Shown here in pieces: positions 24,113 through 33,975 of a stretch of 64,000 nt of DNA. The stretch is from Pseudobdellovibrionaceae bacterium (GTDB lineage Bacteria > Bdellovibrionota > Bdellovibrionia > Bdellovibrionales > UBA1609): the NCBI GenBank assembly GCA_947444305.1, contig CANEZP010000006.1, forward strand, positions 156,618 through 220,617, written 5' to 3'. Within the stretch, counting starts at the first letter, position 1. Each line of letters opens with the position of its first letter. The notes below the pieces were generated by a model. It was given only the letters and a program-made list of their open reading frames with translations, did no database searches and had not been told where the DNA came from. Position numbers and translations under genes: made by a program.

Positions 24113-24970
24113 ATGACTCGTTGGCTTCTCGCGCTCTCCTTGCCGGTCCTTCTCGCTTCACACGTCGCTTTCGCGACGGCCAGCGCTAATTCTCCCCGCC
24201 CCGTTTCCGACGACACACACGCCGTTTGCGAATTAAATCTTAGCACCGAATTCAGTCACGCTCCCGACGACGGCAAACAAGGCTTTATCACCGACAAGCT
24301 TCCGATCATTCCTCAATCTATCCGCGAAGCCTACGCGCGCGGAATTTTTCCTTGGTCCGTGACGAGCGAAGGGATGGGCGAGTGGTTTTCGCCGCCCGAG
24401 CGCGGGATCCTGGATATCACCGACGTAGACATTCCGCGGGGCGACCGAAAGGCGATTCGCAAAGTCGAAGAAAGTAAGAAGTACGAAATTCGCGTGGACA
24501 CGAACTTCAGAGGCGTGATCACCGCGTGCGCTCACCAACAACGGATGCGTAAACGAATCCGTGAAGGCAAAGTGGAGTTTGTGGTCGACGACCGCTGGAT
24601 CACCGATGATCACATCGAACAATTCACGAAGCTGCACGAGCAAGGTAACGCGCATTCCGTCGAAGTTTGGGACATCGAACGCAACGTGATGGTCGGCGGG
24701 CTTTACGGCGTCTTCGTTAACGGATATTTTTCGGGCGAAAGTATGTTTCACGACGTACCCGACGTGACTAAATTGGCTTATAAACATTTGATCGAGCGCT
24801 TAAAAGCCAACGGCCACAAGCGCATCGACATTCAACAAAACGTCGGTATCAATCAAAAATGGGGTGGGCGTCTCATCCCGCGGGGTAACTCCGGCAAGCT
24901 GCATACCGCGGAAGACCTCACGTTCCTCAAATGGCTTGAAGAAGCAAAGTTAGAGAACAATCCGTTCTAG
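24113..24970 (+). CDS. Exported homologue of leucyl/phenylalanyl-tRNA-protein transferase (Aat family)
   Basis: 285 residues from ATG 24113 (a TTG lies 18 bases upstream). Residues 1-22 (TRWLLALSLPVLLASHVAFA) are a signal peptide. From residue ~55 the Aat family signature is strong: IREAYARGIFPW, WFSPPERGIL, WITDDHIEQFTKLHEQGNAHSVEVW, VGGLYGV and GYFSGESMF, and IDIQQ at the site where E. coli Aat has IDCQ. Aat normally transfers Leu or Phe from tRNA to N-terminal Lys/Arg of proteins for ClpS-dependent decay, in the cytoplasm. An exported copy cannot reach aminoacyl-tRNA, so the GNAT-like fold probably serves another reaction. The 3' end overlaps the convergent gene by 4 bases. Confidence 0.88.
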   Translation: MTRWLLALSLPVLLASHVAFATASANSPRPVSDDTHAVCELNLSTEFSHAPDDGKQGFITDKLPIIPQSIREAYARGIFPWSVTSEGMGEWFSPPERGILDITDVDIPRGDRKAIRKVEESKKYEIRVDTNFRGVITACAHQQRMRKRIREGKVEFVVDDRWITDDHIEQFTKLHEQGNAHSVEVWDIERNVMVGGLYGVFVNGYFSGESMFHDVPDVTKLAYKHLIERLKANGHKRIDIQQNVGINQKWGGRLIPRGNSGKLHTAEDLTFLKWLEEAKLENNPF

Positions 24971-25650
24971 TTTAATGCCGGAGCGCTCAGCATTTCGTCA
25001 CTCACTTCGGGATAGGCGGTGACCAAGACGTTCGGGCAATCCTCTTTCTCGGCGATGACAATCGCGATAAGACGGCCGGCCCGGTCATGCGCCTGAATAC
25101 GATAGCGGCGATCACGTAAGCCGTCGTCGAAAACTCTTTCGGTGTCGCCCGATTCAAGTAGGGCTTTGACGTCGGAAATTCTTAAACCATGCTTCATCCA
25201 AAGTTTAATTTCGATCCAGCCGTTGACGTAAATCGTTTCGCAGCGAGCGTGCTTACGTCTGAGATTTATCGTTTGGTCGGCGACCCCGTGCATGCGCGCG
25301 ACGTATTTGAAGAAAGCTTTCTCGCCGTCTCGTCGCGTGGGCTTAACATCGGAAGCGACGTAACTGCCCTGCCTGATTTTTCCGCTGATGAGCTGACTCT
25401 CAATCTTTTTGTCGAAGCGCAGATCAAAGGCAATCGTCCAAAAATCGTCGTGACCTTCCGCGATCGGAAAAAGCGGAGCTTGAATCGCCCCCGCACCGGC
25501 CGGAAGTAAAAATGCCGAGGCCGGAACTTGGTACGGCGAATTCCTCAGTAGGTGTTCGCAAGCCCAGGATAGACGAGGGCCCATGACGATCATTAAAAGA
25601 CCGAGCGCCAACGTTTTGAAAGAAGTCATATTGCCGAAGGAATAGCTCAT
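24967..25650 (-). CDS. Secreted protein with a DUF4258-like C-terminus
   Basis: 227 residues with GGAGGG before the first ATG and a signal peptide ending LSWA (about residue 30). The first half of the mature protein is beta-rich; the C-terminal ~75 residues (MKHGLRISDVKALLESGDTERVFDDGL..RRYRIQAHDRAGRLIAIVIAEKEDCPNVLVTAYPE) have the helix plus beta-sheet arrangement seen in DUF4258 or BrnT/RelE-like folds. That resemblance is by pattern only. It is divergent from a small acidic secreted protein, with only 15 bases between the start codons. Confidence 0.65.
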   Translation of the reverse strand: MSYSFGNMTSFKTLALGLLMIVMGPRLSWACEHLLRNSPYQVPASAFLLPAGAGAIQAPLFPIAEGHDDFWTIAFDLRFDKKIESQLISGKIRQGSYVASDVKPTRRDGEKAFFKYVARMHGVADQTINLRRKHARCETIYVNGWIEIKLWMKHGLRISDVKALLESGDTERVFDDGLRDRRYRIQAHDRAGRLIAIVIAEKEDCPNVLVTAYPEVSDEMLSAPALN

Positions 25651-25665
25651 AGGTACCCTCCGGTC

Positions 25666-25950
25666 ATGAAAAACATTTGCTCGTACATCTTGATTGTCCT
25701 TATTCTTTTTGCCGTCCCGGCTTCATGGGCGGCGGACGATTCAAGAGAAGGGCAGCCCGACCGCTACGTCCGTATGTGCGGGCCTGAGCTGGCTTCACCC
25801 AGCTACGAGCCTGAACCCGATGAAGCCACCGAAGGTGCGGGTTTTTTTGACTTAGACGACGACTTTCGTGCCCGCATTACCCCCGGCGTGGACGAAGTCC
25901 AAGAGCGCGATCCCGACGAGGCCGATGCCCTCGATCCCGGCACCTTCTAG
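25666..25950 (+). CDS. Small acidic secreted protein
   Basis: 94 residues with a signal peptide ending SWA (about residue 22). The mature part is very acidic (EPEPDEATE; FDLDDDFRARI; ERDPDEADALDPGTF), probably disordered. Only 15 bases separate its start from the divergent gene, and no good ribosome site is visible, so expression may be low. No family recognised. Confidence 0.55.
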   Translation: MKNICSYILIVLILFAVPASWAADDSREGQPDRYVRMCGPELASPSYEPEPDEATEGAGFFDLDDDFRARITPGVDEVQERDPDEADALDPGTF

Positions 25951-26091
25951 AAAATTTGCAATTTCGGTGACAATTCTGAGTCTCACGAACGCCGCGGCTA
26001 AGCTGCGGGCCCCTCTTATTTGAGTTCAATGGTGGCCCGCTTATTGGACTAAGGAGAATCGCCGCACGTAACCAAGGAAGAGGTAACGGCC

Positions 26092-26616
26092 ATGTTGCAA
26101 AGATTTATTCAGACCTTCGCCGTCCTCATCACGAGTTTCGCGACCTGCGCCGCCTTCGCGCAAGAACCGCAAATCACCGTCCTCAATTTCCAGAACTGGA
26201 AAGAACAGCAAATTCTCGACGCCCAAAACCAGACGCTGCGGGTTTCGGCTCGTCTCGCGCAGGTCAAAAACGGCAAATCGGCCGCACAAAAAGAATCTGC
26301 ACCGTTGCCCGCGGGATCCAAGTTTAAAAAATCGGAAAGTGATACCGTCGCCGGAGCCGAGAAAGATCTCCGCCGCGCGCAAGAGAGCCTGAAAGCCGCG
26401 CTGGAACTCGCGATGGAGGATTACGTCACCGTGTATCTTCCGACCCTGCGCGATTCGCCCGAAGCTTTACAGGCCTTAGCGCAAAAATTATCTAAAGAAG
26501 AACTGGCCGAAATTTTCAAAGTTTTGATTCGCAAAGATGCCCCGCCTGACACTAAGCGCAACGGCGCTGCTCTGGCCACGGCACTTTCCACTTCTTCACG
26601 CTCACACGTGCCCTAG
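26092..26616 (+). CDS. Secreted helical protein
   Basis: 174 residues with a signal peptide ending CAAFA (about residue 23) and GAAGAGG upstream. The mature protein is helical and charged (NWKEQQILDAQNQTLRVSARLAQVKNG; GAEKDLRRAQESLKAALELAMEDYVTVYLPTL; LAQKLSKEELAEIFKVLI), with possible coiled coils and a Ser/Thr-rich tail. No family recognised. It lies upstream of the groESL promoter. Confidence 0.75.
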   Translation: MLQRFIQTFAVLITSFATCAAFAQEPQITVLNFQNWKEQQILDAQNQTLRVSARLAQVKNGKSAAQKESAPLPAGSKFKKSESDTVAGAEKDLRRAQESLKAALELAMEDYVTVYLPTLRDSPEALQALAQKLSKEELAEIFKVLIRKDAPPDTKRNGAALATALSTSSRSHVP

Positions 26617-26681
26617 CTAAGGTTTCGTCCTCGCTCACTGCCATTTGCCTTCGCCCACCGACATTTATTTAACGGGGAACC

Positions 26682-26709
26682 TTGACTCCCCTCGCCCTCA
26701 ATCCATATT
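26682..26709 (+). promoter_or_regulatory. Possible promoter of groES-groEL
   Basis: TTGACT (26682-26687), a 16-bp spacer and CATATT (26704-26709) match the housekeeping -35/-10 pattern 5/6 and 4/6, about 60 bases upstream of the groES start. The CTTGAC start could also belong to a heat-shock sigma-32 -35 element, but no convincing partner is seen. No CIRCE (TTAGCACTC-N9-GAGTGCTAA) element is present. Confidence 0.4.
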
Positions 26710-26767
26710 GATCACGGTTCAACTACTTATAGTTTTTTAAGCCGTTATCCTAAATGGAGGTATTTTT

Positions 26768-27070
26768 ATGGCAAAAGCAGAGATTGGTGTACGTCCTCTG
26801 CATGACCGCGTTCTCGTCCGCCGCATGCCGGAAGAGATGAAGACCGCTGGCGGAATTATCATTCCGGACACCGCAAAAGAAAAACCGCAACGTGGCGAAA
26901 TCGTCGCCGCAGGCAAAGGCCGCGTCACTGAAGACGGCAAGGTCACCCCGCTCGAAGTTAAAATCGGCGACAAAATTCTTTTCGGGAAATATTCGGGCAC
27001 GGAACTTAAGCTCAACGGCGAAGAGTACCTGATGATGCGCGAAGAAGACATTCTCGGGATCATGAACTGA
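26768..27070 (+). CDS. groES: Co-chaperonin GroES (Hsp10)
   Basis: 100 residues, standard for the family, with GGAGG before the ATG. Signatures include [14 protein letters not shown] at the N-terminus, the mobile loop with [25 protein letters not shown] and a C-terminal [12 protein letters not shown]. GroES caps the GroEL ring and encloses the client in ATP-dependent folding. It is followed by groEL with a 104-base gap containing a terminator-like hairpin. Confidence 0.98.
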   Translation: MAKAEIGVRPLHDRVLVRRMPEEMKTAGGIIIPDTAKEKPQRGEIVAAGKGRVTEDGKVTPLEVKIGDKILFGKYSGTELKLNGEEYLMMREEDILGIMN

Positions 27071-27076
27071 CATTGC

Positions 27077-27107
27077 GGGATCGCAGCTGCGATCCCTTAA
27101 TTTTTTT
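27077..27107 (+). terminator. Terminator-like hairpin between groES and groEL
   Basis: A perfect 20-bp palindrome (GGGATCGCAG-CTGCGATCCC) followed by TTAATTTTTTT starts 7 bases after the groES stop. As an intrinsic terminator it would let only part of transcription read into groEL, so it may set the GroES to GroEL ratio, or groEL may have its own promoter. Confidence 0.7.
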
Positions 27108-27147
27108 AAGAGTTTGGAATCACGAACTCTTGCAGATCAAACCTTAA

Positions 27148-28836
<1,689 letters not shown>

Positions 28837-28844
28837 GCTAACCT

Positions 28845-28896
28845 AGCGACCGCAAGCCTGCGGTCGCTGATAGTGCGGACCGCAAGCCTGCGGTCC
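28845..28896. repeat. Two tandem hairpins with a shared core
   Basis: AGCGACCGCA-AGCC-TGCGGTCGCT (28845-28868) and GGACCGCA-AGCC-TGCGGTCC (28877-28896) share the core GACCGCAAGCCTGCGGTC. A third stem, CCACC-CC-GGTGG within GTC/GAC, lies at 28902-28920. They lie between groEL and its terminator. They look like palindromic repeat units (REP-like) or mRNA-stabilising stems. Confidence 0.7.
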
Positions 28897-28940
28897 TTAG
28901 CGTCGACCACCCCGGTGGACGAAGCTGCATCAGAAAATTA

Positions 28941-28973
28941 AAAACCCGAGCTCTAAAAGGCTCGGGTTTTTTT
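28941..28973 (+). terminator. Intrinsic terminator after groEL
   Basis: ACCCGAGC-N8-GCTCGGGT followed by seven Ts in all, with an A-run before it. A textbook rho-independent terminator about 110 bases after the groEL stop; the A-run would let it act on the other strand as well, after the gene at 29018. Confidence 0.9.
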
Positions 28974-29017
28974 ATGCCTAAAATGAATCGCGGATTTAGT
29001 TGACGACCATCTTAAAA

Positions 29018-29608
29018 CTATTTTCTACGGCCTAAGTTGTCGCAACCGCCGGCAATCCAGCAGTTGTGCCCGCCGCAAAGAAAGATTCCCTGGTAACCTG
29101 ACTGACGGACTTGAACGTGATGCTCACGAAAATTCGGCCAGGTCGGCAACATGGATTGATTTGCGAAAGCGGTCGACATGCGGTCGAACGATTCACGACG
29201 GCCGGCTTGTGAATCCAAAAAGTAATCGTGGCCTCCCTGTCCAATTTCACCCTCGTAGCCCGTATCGCGAACCACGACAAAGTGCTCGTGACGGGTTAAA
29301 CCACTCGGAAAAATTTCGGCGAGCCACTGAATTGTTTCGGTCGAAAGACTTTTAATCGCATCGGGATTGAGTAGATCGCAGGATACGGGCACATTCGCCG
29401 GCCATCTACCGACGGTTATGGTGCGATTCGCGACGACGGTGTTGGTCCGTCCGCTTGAAGAAGATAAAGAACTACTGTTGTTCGAAGCGGCGGTGATGGG
29501 AAGCGCGGCCTGGTCTTTCTCGGAACAAGCCGAAAGACAAAAAGCAAAAGCAAAGACACCAATGGTGACACGTAACGGTGAACGAAATGAAAACTGCTCG
29601 ACTGACAT
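29018..29608 (-). CDS. Lipoprotein of unknown function
   Basis: 196 residues with lipobox LSAC (Cys about residue 28). A Ser/Asn-rich linker (ASNNSSSLSSSSGRTN) leads to a domain with several His/Gly/Cys motifs: PVSCDLLN, TRHEHFVVVRDTGYEGEIGQGGHDYF, FREHHVQVRQSGYQG and LCGGHNCWIAGGCDN near the end. The repeated phrase (R.TGYEGEIGQGGHDYF / RQSGYQGIFLCGGHNCW) suggests an internal duplication. No family recognised. The start codon lies next to an A/T-rich hairpin. Confidence 0.75.
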   Translation of the reverse strand: MSVEQFSFRSPLRVTIGVFAFAFCLSACSEKDQAALPITAASNNSSSLSSSSGRTNTVVANRTITVGRWPANVPVSCDLLNPDAIKSLSTETIQWLAEIFPSGLTRHEHFVVVRDTGYEGEIGQGGHDYFLDSQAGRRESFDRMSTAFANQSMLPTWPNFREHHVQVRQSGYQGIFLCGGHNCWIAGGCDNLGRRK

Positions 29609-29627
29609 TTTTTACCCCCGTAAAAAA
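29606..29627 (-). promoter_or_regulatory. A/T-rich hairpin displaying the ribosome site at a start codon
   Basis: TTTTTTAC-GGGG-GTAAAAAA read on the minus strand: an eight-pair stem that includes the first base of the ATG, with the G-run (the only Shine-Dalgarno-like element) at its loop. The stem is mostly A-U and would melt easily. Confidence 0.45.
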
Positions 29628-29666
29628 ATAAACCCCAAGTTCGGAACAAAACTAATTTTAAAATAT

Positions 29667-30188
29667 TTAGCGAGTGGCGTTGCCTGAATCGCCGCCGCCA
29701 CCGGCGTAGCTTACCGCCGCCTGCGCTTGCGGAGCGGCCGCGGCTTGAACCTGCGCCGCGCGTACGGGCTTACCCGGAGTGGATACGCTGACCGCGTTGG
29801 CCTCTTCCGCGCTCGAAGGCTTATAAGACGCAACGACGCGTGAAGGTGATGAATGGTCGCTGATCGCGACTTCGGCAAAAGGATTATTCGATTGAGACAT
29901 CGTTGAAATGACGTTGCGAACCCGCTCTTGCTCGGCGGCGGGATTTAGCGACGCCGGAAGGACGGGCGGTTTACCGACGGTAACGGGTAAACCCGCGGCC
30001 GGCGCGCCGGGCATGCCGGTGAGACCGTTCAGGTTATTCGAAGCGAGTTGATTGTTCGAAGCCAATTGGTTGTTCGAAGCAACGCTAATGTTGTTGTCGC
30101 TCGCGATCTTCATGGAGCACGCGGTTTGCGTGACGGCGAGGATCAATAAGAGACATACACCCGAATACTTAATAATTTTTTTGTTCAT
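29667..30188 (-). CDS. Lipoprotein-like protein with short tandem repeats
   Basis: 173 residues from the ATG of NKKIIKYSGVC; an ATG 30 bases upstream is also possible. The signal ends TQTACS, with Cys near residue 24, although the residue at -3 (Gln) is unusual. Right after it come tandem six-residue repeats ASNNQL-ASNNQL-ASNNLN. The rest is Ala/Pro/Gln-rich and probably disordered (VQAAAAPQAQAAVSYAGGGGDSG). Likely an outer-membrane or surface lipoprotein; function unknown. Confidence 0.65.
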   Translation of the reverse strand: MNKKIIKYSGVCLLLILAVTQTACSMKIASDNNISVASNNQLASNNQLASNNLNGLTGMPGAPAAGLPVTVGKPPVLPASLNPAAEQERVRNVISTMSQSNNPFAEVAISDHSSPSRVVASYKPSSAEEANAVSVSTPGKPVRAAQVQAAAAPQAQAAVSYAGGGGDSGNATR

Positions 30189-30283
30189 TGCCTGTGTACG
30201 GAGCAAGGAACATTCCACGCGGGCGCTCTATTACGGCATCTGGCTGACCACGGACTTCACACCTATATAGGTGGTCGACACGA

Positions 30284-31513
30284 TCAGATGTTGCGCTTCA
30301 AAGCTTCCACGATCTCTACGCGAGAGGCTCGGTACGCGGGAATCAACGTGGCGAACACGGCCATCAGGCTCATGATGATGAAGGCTCGCAAGAACGCCGA
30401 AGGTAACACGTCGACTTCCATCGGGAAAGCGGAGGTCGCTCCCGGAGTCATGATCGGGATCTGTAAGTACGTTAGGAAGTGGGCAAGAAAATAACCGAGC
30501 ACGCAGCCGCAGATGCCGCCCATCATCCCGAGAATCAAACCCTCGGTGATGAACTGTACCAAAACGAGACGGCGCGAATTGCCGAGCGCGCGCACGGTTC
30601 CGATCTCGCCGGTCCGTTCGCTAATGGACATACCCACGATGTTGCCGATGGCGAGTAAGGCCAGCAACATCAAGATCCATTGGATCACCGTGTTCTGCAT
30701 TTCAAAATATTCAACCACTTGCCGGTAATAAACGGCTAGCTCACGCCACGTGCGCACGCCCGTTCCTTCCGGAAGTTCGGCTTTGATCACGTCCCGTACG
30801 TGATCGGTGTCGGGCGTTCGGTCGAGCTGAACGACTAAGCGCTCGAGACCGTCGGTATCGAGCAACTTTTGCGCGGTCGCGAGCGGGATGAAGAAGGTCG
30901 AATTATCTACTTCGGAGAGTCCGCTTCGGAAGATGCCGACGAGTTCGCAGTCGAGCGCGTTGACCGACCCGTCGTACGTGTAACCGAGGAGCGTAACTTG
31001 GCTGCCGACTTCGAGGCCGATCTGATCACGTAAACCTTTACCCATGATCACTTCGAACTTCGAACCGGCGTTGAGATTGCGGCCGTCGATCGTACGGATA
31101 TTTTCGAGCTGCGCTTTTTCGACGGCGGTGTCGAAGGCGACGCCCCGGGCGCTGATCGATTGCTCACCGTTATTGATTAAACCGTAGAAAGTAATTCTAC
31201 CCGATGCGTAAGCGACGCCGGGGACTTTATTAATCTTCGCCAGAAGCTCGGGCGTAAGACGGATCAGCCGCGACTTCGGACTATCCTTCGCGGAGAGTTC
31301 CCACGTCTTATCGCTCGCGACTTGTAGATGACCAAACTGCGCATTGATCGCGATGGCTTCGAGCTTTCGCACGAGGTTGTAAGCGAAACCTTCGAAGATA
31401 ACGATAGCCGCGATGCCCGCGGCAATCATTAACACGTTCAAAACCGTACGTCGGCGGTTACGCATGACGTTTCGTAAAGCGATGCGGAAATGAACCGCGG
31501 CCTGCCCGTTCAT
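30284..31513 (-). CDS. ABC transporter permease, FtsX/LolE-MacB type
   Basis: 409 residues. One N-terminal membrane helix (TVLNVLMIAAGIAAIVIFEGF) is followed by a large extracytoplasmic domain (about residues 45-265) and three C-terminal helices, as in FtsX-like permeases; ISERTGEIGTVRALGNSRR is the typical coupling segment. Such permeases do not move substrate through the membrane but use ATP to work on lipids or proteins in the periplasm. It overlaps the ATPase gene by 4 bases and is the last gene of the fatty-acyl-reductase operon, so it probably works with the LolA-like carrier of that operon. Confidence 0.9.
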   Translation of the reverse strand: MNGQAAVHFRIALRNVMRNRRRTVLNVLMIAAGIAAIVIFEGFAYNLVRKLEAIAINAQFGHLQVASDKTWELSAKDSPKSRLIRLTPELLAKINKVPGVAYASGRITFYGLINNGEQSISARGVAFDTAVEKAQLENIRTIDGRNLNAGSKFEVIMGKGLRDQIGLEVGSQVTLLGYTYDGSVNALDCELVGIFRSGLSEVDNSTFFIPLATAQKLLDTDGLERLVVQLDRTPDTDHVRDVIKAELPEGTGVRTWRELAVYYRQVVEYFEMQNTVIQWILMLLALLAIGNIVGMSISERTGEIGTVRALGNSRRLVLVQFITEGLILGMMGGICGCVLGYFLAHFLTYLQIPIMTPGATSAFPMEVDVLPSAFLRAFIIMSLMAVFATLIPAYRASRVEIVEALKRNI

Positions 31514-32193
31514 TTTAGCACCCCGTCTACGATGTCGACCCGGCGTCTTGCTTTACTAATCGCGACCGGATCGTGCGTAGCCATGATTACGCTACTGCCC
31601 GTCGCCGAATTAAGATGCGCCATCAAATCTAAGATTTCCAGGGCGGTGTGCCGGTCTAAGTTTGCCGTCGGTTCGTCCGCGATGATGAGTTGAGGTTCGC
31701 GCACGAATGCGCGGGCGATCGCTACCCGCTGGCGTTGCCCGCCGCTGAGTTGATCGGGGCGATTGGCCGCGCGATTATCCAGGCCTACTTCTTTTAAAGT
31801 CTTGAGCGCACGCTCGCGCCGTTCGGCGGCCGGCATGGGGCGATCAAGCAATGCGTATTCGACGTTTTCCAGCGCGGAGAGCACCGGTAGTAAATTAAAA
31901 TTTTGAAAAATAAAGCCGAGGCTTTGCGACCGAAACTGGGCAAGTTCATTGTCGGTCAGGATACTGACGTTGCGGTTACCGATCAGAATTTCTCCGCTAG
32001 TAGGCGCCGCTAAGCAGCCGAATAAATTAAGGAGGGTCGTTTTGCCGCTTCCCGAGCTGCCGCAGATCGCGAGGAAGTCGCCCGCATCGACCGAAAGGGT
32101 GACTTCACGTACGGCATGAATTTCGTTTCCACCGAGCCAATAACTTTTGGAAACTTTTTTCGCCTGAATCGCGACGCCCGACTTAATCACCAA
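31510..32193 (-). CDS. ABC transporter ATP-binding protein (LolD/MacB type)
   Basis: 227 residues. Walker A GSSGSGKTT, Q-loop FIFQNFNLLP, signature LSGGQRQRVAIARA, Walker B LIIADEPT and the late H-loop (MATHDP) are all present. It overlaps the LolA-like gene by 11 bases and the permease by 4, so the three are one unit. It would power the FtsX-type permease to load a lipid or lipoprotein onto the carrier. The family is named LolD after lipoprotein release, but in this cluster the cargo may be a special lipid. Confidence 0.93.
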   Translation of the reverse strand: MVIKSGVAIQAKKVSKSYWLGGNEIHAVREVTLSVDAGDFLAICGSSGSGKTTLLNLFGCLAAPTSGEILIGNRNVSILTDNELAQFRSQSLGFIFQNFNLLPVLSALENVEYALLDRPMPAAERRERALKTLKEVGLDNRAANRPDQLSGGQRQRVAIARAFVREPQLIIADEPTANLDRHTALEILDLMAHLNSATGSSVIMATHDPVAISKARRRVDIVDGVLK

Positions 32194-32914
32194 GCGCCTC
32201 TTTGCTAAAAGTGGCCGACGTGAATTTTGAACGTTTATGTCCCGAGTAAATCAATATCGAACGGCGGCCCTTATCGATGAAATCGGTAAACACGGTCTTA
32301 GTTACGCACTTCTTACCGAGCACGTTCTTCACTTCCGTGTATTCGGCGGATTTCAAAACTTTGCCGCTGACCGCGTAGAAGACCGCTTTCATGGGTAGCC
32401 GGTCCTTAACTCCGACCCAGTAATCGATCTTGGAATAAGTCACGCCCGTGTTCTTTGCTTTGAGATTAAGGCGGTAAGTTTCTTTACCCCCGACGGTCTC
32501 CTTGCCCCCGAGCGAAGCCTCGTAGTCTCCCGAAAAATTAGTGCGGGCTAAATCGCCGTTGGCCACTTCGCCCGTCAGCTTTTGTTGCATACTTACACGC
32601 GCCGGTCTTTTTATGTCGGGGGTGTAGAACCAAAGGTTATCTTCGTCCATTAAAAGTTTGCGTCCTGCCTGACGCTCGGGGAAGATCGTCTCGACTAGAC
32701 TTTTTTCGCCGCCCTTGTTTAGTACTTTATAACGGGTCTCACGAACACTCGTTCCGTTCTCAAAATCCTCAACGCTACTTTGAAATGTTATGTTTCCCGG
32801 GGGCATGCGGCCCTCGTCGGCTTTGATGACCAAGTCTTGCGCCGAAGTGCCGGCAAAGGCTTCAGACAAAAGGAAAAACGTCACCAAAGGCAGAGTGAAC
32901 TTTAAGATTTTCAT
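32183..32914 (-). CDS. Outer-membrane lipoprotein-sorting (LolA-like, COG2834-type) periplasmic protein
   Basis: 243 residues with a signal peptide ending EAFA (about residue 21). The body (ADEGRMPPGNITFQSSVEDF...RETRYKVLNKGGEKSLVETIFPERQAGRKLLMDEDNLWFYTPDIKRPARVS..., then YRLNLKAKN, YWVGVKDRLPMKAVFYAVSGKVLKSAEY) is the half-open beta-barrel pattern of LolA-like proteins. These carry a hydrophobic molecule across the periplasm. It is encoded between the acyltransferase and the ABC ATPase, so the cargo is likely a product of the upstream lipid enzymes. Confidence 0.85.
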   Translation of the reverse strand: MKILKFTLPLVTFFLLSEAFAGTSAQDLVIKADEGRMPPGNITFQSSVEDFENGTSVRETRYKVLNKGGEKSLVETIFPERQAGRKLLMDEDNLWFYTPDIKRPARVSMQQKLTGEVANGDLARTNFSGDYEASLGGKETVGGKETYRLNLKAKNTGVTYSKIDYWVGVKDRLPMKAVFYAVSGKVLKSAEYTEVKNVLGKKCVTKTVFTDFIDKGRRSILIYSGHKRSKFTSATFSKEALGD

Positions 32915-32925
32915 TTATATTCCTG

Positions 32926-33975
32926 TTAAGCGGCTTCTCGCACAGATTTAGTCTCAACGACTTCGGTCTCTTTAGCAAAAGCGAAAAAGAAAAATAATAC
33001 CGGCCAACCCATTACGGGCAATAGAAGGGCTAAACAGGTTAACAGGGTTTTGATTCCACGACGGGCGTCTAAATTCTCACCGTGGTAAGCGCGATGGAAT
33101 AAGAACGGCCACGTTAACGGCAACATGAATAACGCCCGCGAGCTCATCTTAGACATGACTTTCATGAACTCGGTTAGGGCGAACGGTCGTTTCCCGTGTT
33201 CGGTCACGCATTCGTCGAGATGAGCTTGCATCATTGATTTCACCCTCAGGGTGATCGCATTGATTTCCGCTTTGCTTAAATCTTCGTACCTTTTAGCCGT
33301 AAGGTTTTCGGGCAGAATCGGCTTGCCGAAGACGTAACGCAGACGCGCGGGCAATGCGATGTACGCGATGACCGGGAAGACGGCGCATAACAAAAGAGTG
33401 GGCCCGACCGGTAGAAAAGGTAACCCTATTTTATTCGCGAGCCGGTTAAGCCATCTGAAACTATAAGCCAGCGGATTTAAATATTCACCGTTCACGACGG
33501 AGACCGGCACGATCGGCCGTTTATATTTAAGACTCATGCGGATAAATGAGGAGGAAAAACGCTGAAGCTCGTAACGGTGGTTGAAGCCTTTGCCGATTCC
33601 ACCGACCCCTTCCGGGTTAATCAAGACGCTGGCGTTCTGAACCATTAATTTTTCGAATTCTTCCATCGTCGCGGGAGCCGAAAAGAAGTTCCATGTGCAA
33701 GGCAAAACAAATGGCGAAAGAAGTCTTTGGTTCAGGAGCATCGGCGCCGACAAAGGCCGGACGGTGCGATGCCCGTCCTGCGTGCGCAACAGGTGTTCGA
33801 ACAAGACGAAACAATCCCATGGGAAGTTCATGCCGGAATGGTTGGCCGCGTAGATAACCGGGGCGTTCGGGGCAACCGATCCTTCCGGCTCGTGGAAAAA
33901 GCGCGCACGAAAGTAATGATCGGCCAAGTAGCGCACGACGCCGAGTAGACGAAGGCCCGCGGCTCGCTCGCTCAC
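32926..33975 (-). CDS. PlsC-like lysophospholipid/glycerolipid acyltransferase
   Basis: 349 residues from a GTG whose first bases overlap the stop of the reductase gene (GTGA); the longer frame upstream lies in the reductase and is not used. The catalytic block is ANHSGMNFPWD, matching the NHSG..PWD variant of the family (His and Asp kept), and later PEGVGGIGKGFN, then an RPIVPVSVVNGEY. A C-terminal hydrophobic segment (LLTCLALLLPVMGWPVLFFFFAFA) may anchor it. It would transfer an acyl group to a glycerol, alcohol or other lipid acceptor, perhaps the fatty alcohol of the reductase, giving a wax ester or ether/ester lipid. Confidence 0.85.
   Translation of the reverse strand: MSERAAGLRLLGVVRYLADHYFRARFFHEPEGSVAPNAPVIYAANHSGMNFPWDCFVLFEHLLRTQDGHRTVRPLSAPMLLNQRLLSPFVLPCTWNFFSAPATMEEFEKLMVQNASVLINPEGVGGIGKGFNHRYELQRFSSSFIRMSLKYKRPIVPVSVVNGEYLNPLAYSFRWLNRLANKIGLPFLPVGPTLLLCAVFPVIAYIALPARLRYVFGKPILPENLTAKRYEDLSKAEINAITLRVKSMMQAHLDECVTEHGKRPFALTEFMKVMSKMSSRALFMLPLTWPFLFHRAYHGENLDARRGIKTLLTCLALLLPVMGWPVLFFFFAFAKETEVVETKSVREAA

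Noticed and set aside
26617..26767. CIRCE element upstream of groES
   Set aside because: No TTAGCACTC-N9-GAGTGCTAA match was found on reading the region.
30030..30090. Short repeats as a possible CRISPR array
   Set aside because: They are coding repeats (ASNNQL) of a lipoprotein with no spacers between them.
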